From Thiobacillus sp. (lineage in GTDB: Bacteria > Pseudomonadota > Gammaproteobacteria > Burkholderiales > Thiobacillaceae), in NCBI RefSeq assembly GCF_024708915.1, contig NZ_JANJXQ010000191.1:1-10004 (forward strand): a DNA stretch of 10,004 nt, written 5' to 3'. This document shows positions 5,923 to 10,004 of this stretch, piece after piece; position 1 is the stretch's first letter, and every line of letters begins with the position of its first letter. The notes beneath the pieces were generated by a model, which saw only the letters and a list, made by a program, of their open reading frames with translations, was not told the origin of the DNA and searched no databases. Both the position numbers and the translations under genes were made by a program.

Positions 5923-7433
5923 GGACGCGCTCCCAGCACGGCGTCAATGTAGGCCTGCGGGTGCAGCAGTTGCGCGGCGGTGGCCGTCGCGTAATCGGAG
6001 ACGGGGCCGGCCCAGATCGCCATGCCGAGCCCGAGCAACAGCAGGCCGGCGGCGGGCAGCCAATCGGCCGCGCGCAGCGCGGGCAGGCTCTCGGTAGTGG
6101 AGTGGGTGCGGTAGAACAGCAGACTGCCGCTGCGCGCCAGTGCGATCACGCCGACCAGGCCGGCGACGAGCACCACGCTCCACAGCCATTCCAGCCAGGG
6201 CGAGCCGAGCGCGGCACGCAGCAGCATGAACTTGCCGAGAAAGCCCGACAGCGGCGGCAGCCCGGCCAGCGCGATCGCGGCGACGAAGAACAGGCCGCCG
6301 AGGACAGCGGCGCCGGGTATCGCCGGGCCAGCTTCGAAGCGGTCGGCGCGCTCGCCGCGCGCGCGCGTGATCGGGTCGGCGAGCAGGAAGATGGCCGCAG
6401 CGGCGAGCGTGGTGTGCGGCAGGTAGTAGAGGCCGGCCGCAATGCCGTCGACGCTGTCGAGCGCGAAGGCGGCGAGCAGGGTGCCGACCGAGGCGATCAC
6501 CAGGTAGGCGATCTGCTGGCGCAGCGCGGTGGCGGCGACCGCGCCGAGCATGCCGACGGCCAGCGTGACGAGTGCGAGCGGCATCAGCCAGCCGGCGAGC
6601 AGGTTCGCCACTGCGCCGGCGTCGGCGCCGAACATCAGGCTGTAGACGCGCAGGATGCTGTAGGCGCCGACCTTGGTCATGATCGCGAACAGCGCCGCCA
6701 CCGGGGCGCTGGTGTGGGCATAGGCGGCGGGCAGCCACAGGTGCAGCGGCAACAGCGCCGCCTTCAGCGCGAACACGCCGAACAGCAGCAGGCCGGCCGC
6801 CTCGACCAGCGCCAGGTTCCCGGGGACGGTGCGCGCCAGCTTCACCGCGAGGTCGGCCATGTTGAGCGTGCCGACGACGCCGTACAGCGTGCCGACGGCG
6901 AACAGGAACAGCGTCGAGCCGACCAGGTTGATCACCACGAAATGCAGCCCGGCCTTGACGCGCAGGCGGCCGCCGCCATGCAGCAGCAGGCCGTAAGAGG
7001 CGAGCAGCAGGATCTCGAAAAACACGAACAGGTTGAACAGGTCGCCGGTGAGGAAGGCGCCGTTCAGGCCGAACAGCTGCAGCTGGTACAGCACGTGGAA
7101 GTGGCGGCCTTTGACATCGTCGCCGCGCAGCGCGTGCAGCAGCGCGAACAGCGCCACCAGCGCGGTAGCCATCAGCATCCAGGCGGCGAGGCGGTCGGCG
7201 ACCAGCACGATGCCGAAGGGCGCGTCCCAGTTGCCGAGCCTGTAGACGAGCTGGCTGCCGTTGGCGGCGCTCGCCAATAGTGCAAACGCCAGCGGCACCA
7301 GCGCCGCCGCCGCGGCGAGGCTGATGCCGCGCTGCAACGCGAGCGGCGCGTTGCGCAGCATCAGCAGCACGATGCCGGCGAGAAGCGGCAGCAGCACCGG
7401 CAGGATGGGCAGATGCATGGCCAGGCCGTTCAT
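5919..7433 (-). CDS. mnhD: Monovalent cation/H+ antiporter subunit D (Mrp/Mnh/Pha)
   Basis: Antiporter-like subunit related to NuoL/M/N of complex I, expected to carry a proton-translocation channel in the Mrp complex. It has 504 residues and about 14 membrane helices. Charged residues known to matter in the superfamily are visible: E140 in FVFFEILLLASYG, K224 in FALKAALLPLHLWLP, K254 in AIMTKVGAYS and K401 in LSGFLGKFMLL. The motif AYAHTSAPVAALFA (238-251) is typical. The helix that in NuoM/MrpA reads DLK-LLAYS here reads ALRQQIAYLV (304-312), so a lysine is replaced by Arg/Gln. I believe this is common in group-2 D subunits but cannot confirm it here. Overlaps are ATGA with subunit C and ATGA with subunit E. 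GAGGA lies 9 nt before the ATG. A second Met (codon 6, 7418) is a less likely start. Confidence 0.95.
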   Translation of the reverse strand: MNGLAMHLPILPVLLPLLAGIVLLMLRNAPLALQRGISLAAAAALVPLAFALLASAANGSQLVYRLGNWDAPFGIVLVADRLAAWMLMATALVALFALLHALRGDDVKGRHFHVLYQLQLFGLNGAFLTGDLFNLFVFFEILLLASYGLLLHGGGRLRVKAGLHFVVINLVGSTLFLFAVGTLYGVVGTLNMADLAVKLARTVPGNLALVEAAGLLLFGVFALKAALLPLHLWLPAAYAHTSAPVAALFAIMTKVGAYSILRVYSLMFGADAGAVANLLAGWLMPLALVTLAVGMLGAVAATALRQQIAYLVIASVGTLLAAFALDSVDGIAAGLYYLPHTTLAAAAIFLLADPITRARGERADRFEAGPAIPGAAVLGGLFFVAAIALAGLPPLSGFLGKFMLLRAALGSPWLEWLWSVVLVAGLVGVIALARSGSLLFYRTHSTTESLPALRAADWLPAAGLLLLGLGMAIWAGPVSDYATATAAQLLHPQAYIDAVLGARP

Positions 7434-7774
7434 CGCGGCGCGTCCTCTTCTTCGCTGTGCAGACCGTCGACATGGTCGTTGCCGAGCTCGGCGCGCGCCT
7501 TCAGCGCGAGCACGATGACGAACGCGGTCATGCCGAAGCCGATGACGATGGCGGTGAGCACCAGCGCCTGCGGCAGCGGGTCGGTGTAGGCGGCGGCATC
7601 CGCGATCACCGGCGGCACGCCGATGGCCAGCCGCCCCATGACGAACAGGAACAGGTTGACCGCGTAGGACAGGAAGGTGAGGCCGAGCACCACCGGGAAG
7701 GTCTGGCCGCGCAATGCGAGGAACACGCCGCTGGCGGTGAGCACGCCGATGACGAGGGCGATGAGCGCTTCCAT
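7430..7774 (-). CDS. mnhC: Monovalent cation/H+ antiporter subunit C (Mrp/Mnh/Pha, NuoK-like)
   Basis: NuoK-related three-helix subunit of the Mrp antiporter, 114 residues, the usual length. Helix 1 spans about 3-21, helix 2 about 27-46 (VVLGLTFLSYAVNLFLFVMG) and helix 3 about 71-92. The stretch DPLPQALVLTAIVIGFGMTAF (65-85) is the family hallmark. The hydrophilic tail ends in an acidic run (HSEEEDAPR). The frame is open far upstream, but that part is only a shadow of the A-B subunit. The chosen ATG shares one base with the upstream stop (TGATG), typical of coupled genes, and no separate ribosome site is evident. Confidence 0.95.
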   Translation of the reverse strand: MEALIALVIGVLTASGVFLALRGQTFPVVLGLTFLSYAVNLFLFVMGRLAIGVPPVIADAAAYTDPLPQALVLTAIVIGFGMTAFVIVLALKARAELGNDHVDGLHSEEEDAPR

Positions 7775-10004
7775 CAGCGATGAGCTTTTCGCGTAATGCG
7801 GCTGTCGGGCAGCGCGCCGAGGTTGACCAGGATCAGCAGGGTGGCGCCGACGACGACGAGGAAGACGCCGAGGTCGAATGCCATCGCCGAGGCGAGTTCG
7901 AATTCGCCGATCAGCGGCCAGTGCAGGTGGCCGAAGGTCGAGGTGAGGAAGGGATACTCGAACGCCCAGCTCGCCAGCCCGGTCAGGGTGGCGAGCGCGA
8001 GCCCCGCCGCGATCACCGGCTGGGTGGCGCCGGACAGCCGTTCGCGCATCCACGCGCTGCCGTGGGCGAGATACTGCACGATCAGCGCCACCGCCGTCAC
8101 CAGACCGGCGATGAAGCCGCCGCCCGGCTGATTGTGGCCGCGCAGCAGGATGAACACCGCCACCAGCAGCGCCAGCGGCAGCAGCAGCTGGGTGAGCGTG
8201 GCCATGATCACGGGGTAGGGGTCGCGGTTCCAGGCGCGCCCGGCGGCATCCGTGTCGGGCGCATCGAGGCGCAGGTTCTCCAGCAGGGCGTAGATACCGA
8301 GGCCGGCCAGCGCCAGCACGGTGATTTCGCCCAGGGTGTCGTAGCCGCGGAAGTCGACCAGGATGACGTTGACCACGTTGCTGCCGCCGCCGCCCGGCAC
8401 GCTGTTGTCGATGAAGTAGCCGGCGATGGTGTCGTACGGCCGCGTCAGCACCGCCCACGCCAAGAGCGCGGTGCCGCCGCCTGCGGCCAGTGCGATCGCG
8501 CCGTCGCGCCAGATGCGTCCGCGGTCGCGTTCGCGCGCTGTATGCTGCGGCAGGAAATACAGCGCCAGCAGCAGCAGGACGATGGTGACGATCTCCACCG
8601 ACAGCTGGGTCAGCGCGAGGTCGGGGGCGGAGAATTTGACGAAGGCGAGCGATACCACCAGCCCGACCGCGCCGAGGGTGATCAGTGCGACGAGGCGCTG
8701 GCGGTGCAGGCGCACGGTGGCGAGCGAGGCGGCGATCAGGGTGGCGCCGGCCAGCAGGCTGACCGGGTCGAGCGGCAGGCCGGCGCGGCTGCCGGCGAGC
8801 GGCGTGCCGCCGTCGAGCCACGGCGTGAAGCCGAGCACCAGCGCGGCCGCCAGAAACAGGAATACCTGCCGCTGCAGCGAGCCGCTGTCGAGGCGGCGGG
8901 TGGCCCATCCCGACAGCGCAAACAGGGCGTCGAGCAGCGCGTTGTAGACCGCCCGTGCGTCGAGGCGGCCGAGGCTGCGTTCGTGCAGCGCGAACAGCGG
9001 GCGGCGCAGCGCGTAGATCGCCGCGCCGCCGGCCAGCGCGATCAGGCTCATCGCCAGCGCCTGGTTGAAGCCGTGCCACAGCGCCAGACGGTATTCCGGC
9101 AGCGGCGCCTGCAGCGTATCCGCCGCTGCCACCGCCAGCAGCGGCGCGACGGTGAGCGCCGGTGCGATGCCGACCACCAGGCACAGCACCACCAGGATTT
9201 CTACCGGCAGCTTCATCCAGCGTGGCGGCTCGCGAGGCGTGCGCGGCAGATCCACCGGTTCGCCGTTGAAGAATACGTCGTGGATGAAGCGGATCGAGTA
9301 GGCCACCGCCAGCGCGCCAGCCAGCGTCGCCAGCGCGGGCAGCAGCCAGCCGCCGACGAGGCTTCCGGAAATGTGCGCCGCCTCGGCAAAGAACATTTCC
9401 TTGGAGAGAAAACCGTTCAGCAGCGGTACCCCGGCCATCGCCGCGGCGGCCACCATCGCCAGCGTCGCGGTGTAGGGCATGAATTTCCACAGGCCGTTCA
9501 AGCGCCGCATGTCGCGGGTGCCGGCCTCGTGGTCGATGATGCCGGCGGCCATGAACAGCGAAGCCTTGAAAATGGCGTGGTTGACGATGTGGAACACCCC
9601 GGCGACGGCCGCGAGCGGGGTCGACAGGCCGAACAGGAGGGTGATCAGGCCGAGATGGCTGATGGTCGAATAGGCCAGCAGGCCCTTGAGGTCGTGCTTG
9701 AACAGCGCGGCATAGGCGCCGAGCAGCAGCGTCGCCAGTCCCGCGCCGGAGACCAGCCAGAACCATTCCGGCGTGCCGGACAGCGCCGGATACAGCCGCG
9801 CCAGCAGGAATACGCCGGCCTTCACCATGGTTGCCGAATGCAGGTAGGCCGACACCGGCGTGGGCGCCGCCATCGCGTGCGGCAACCAGAAATGGAAGGG
9901 GAACTGCGCCGACTTGGTGAACGCGCCGAGCAGGATCAGCAGCAGCGTCGGCACGTAGAGCGGATGGCCGCGGATCAGGTCGCCGGCGGCGAACACGTCG
10001 GACA
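7774..10004 (-). CDS. mnhA: Monovalent cation/H+ antiporter fused subunit A-B (5' end outside window)
   Basis: Largest subunit of the Mrp antiporter; 742 C-terminal residues are visible and the N-terminal 190 or so lie beyond the window. The visible part begins in the NuoL-like antiporter domain: [21 protein letters not shown], with K30 and H37 matching the spacing of the essential K223/H230 pair of Bacillus Mrp[15 protein letters not shown] (K106), [11 protein letters not shown] (K146) and [10 protein letters not shown] (K201) follow. The MrpA C-terminal region comes next: [20 protein letters not shown] (about 459-478), then [19 protein letters not shown] (about 549-567). The final ~145 residues are a complete MrpB/MnhB domain ([17 protein letters not shown], about 621-637, then four helices). 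A single A-B polypeptide is the mark of group-2 Mrp operons. The stop shares one base with the mnhC start. No frameshift or internal stop is seen. Confidence 0.96.
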   Translation of the reverse strand, partial: SDVFAAGDLIRGHPLYVPTLLLILLGAFTKSAQFPFHFWLPHAMAAPTPVSAYLHSATMVKAGVFLLARLYPALSGTPEWFWLVSGAGLATLLLGAYAALFKHDLKGLLAYSTISHLGLITLLFGLSTPLAAVAGVFHIVNHAIFKASLFMAAGIIDHEAGTRDMRRLNGLWKFMPYTATLAMVAAAAMAGVPLLNGFLSKEMFFAEAAHISGSLVGGWLLPALATLAGALAVAYSIRFIHDVFFNGEPVDLPRTPREPPRWMKLPVEILVVLCLVVGIAPALTVAPLLAVAAADTLQAPLPEYRLALWHGFNQALAMSLIALAGGAAIYALRRPLFALHERSLGRLDARAVYNALLDALFALSGWATRRLDSGSLQRQVFLFLAAALVLGFTPWLDGGTPLAGSRAGLPLDPVSLLAGATLIAASLATVRLHRQRLVALITLGAVGLVVSLAFVKFSAPDLALTQLSVEIVTIVLLLLALYFLPQHTARERDRGRIWRDGAIALAAGGGTALLAWAVLTRPYDTIAGYFIDNSVPGGGGSNVVNVILVDFRGYDTLGEITVLALAGLGIYALLENLRLDAPDTDAAGRAWNRDPYPVIMATLTQLLLPLALLVAVFILLRGHNQPGGGFIAGLVTAVALIVQYLAHGSAWMRERLSGATQPVIAAGLALATLTGLASWAFEYPFLTSTFGHLHWPLIGEFELASAMAFDLGVFLVVVGATLLILVNLGALPDSRITRKAHR

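Noticed and set aside
7775..9766. Very long Arg/Ala-rich minus-strand frame in a different phase through the antiporter A-B gene
   Set aside because: It is an out-of-phase shadow; only its last 114 codons (7430-7774) are a real gene, subunit C.
5168..10004. Respiratory complex I or membrane hydrogenase genes instead of an antiporter
   Set aside because: NuoL/M/K-like motifs occur, but the presence of E, F, G and the MnhB domain in this order, and the absence of any peripheral-arm or redox subunit, identifies Mrp.

Overview
The window is high-GC, densely coded DNA in which every supported gene lies on the minus strand. Gene content and protein style suggest a Gram-negative proteobacterium, most likely a betaproteobacterium. 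The pointers are a lipobox OmpA-like protein, a YccA-type Bax-inhibitor protein, an NfeD/slipin pair and a group-2 Mrp operon. The genus cannot be named from this stretch.

Reading in the direction of transcription (high to low coordinates), the first half (10004-4823) is one tight operon for a multisubunit Mrp/Mnh/Pha monovalent cation/H+ antiporter. The order is a fused A-B subunit (5' end outside the window), then C, D, E, F and G. Neighbouring genes overlap by 1, 4, 4 and 7 nt, with a 9-nt gap before the last, so translation is probably coupled. The fused A-B with six genes is the group-2 arrangement. The complex would exchange cytoplasmic Na+ or K+ for H+ and support pH and salt homeostasis.

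Next comes a YiaD-like OmpA-domain lipoprotein (4726-4049), then an intergenic region with a perfect 28-bp inverted repeat around a 20-nt loop. Then come nfeD (membrane-bound ClpP-class protease) and a slipin (SPFH/stomatin protein), an adjacent pair seen widely in bacteria and archaea. A 346-bp non-coding stretch (1407-1752) follows. It holds several copies of a short motif in alternating orientation plus two GC-rich hairpins. Next is yccA, a seven-helix protein whose E. coli counterpart modulates the FtsH protease. Last is a TatD-family metal-dependent hydrolase of the YjjV type, whose 3' end is cut by the window edge. A textbook intrinsic terminator sits between yccA and the TatD catalytic domain, inside the predicted N-terminal coding region of the TatD gene.

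I see no transposase, CRISPR array, tRNA or rRNA, and no clearly undescribed multi-gene system. The genes themselves are ordinary housekeeping or stress genes. The parts most worth a second look are non-coding: the 1549-1743 repeat cluster, the 3944-4019 hairpin and the terminator embedded at the start of the TatD gene.
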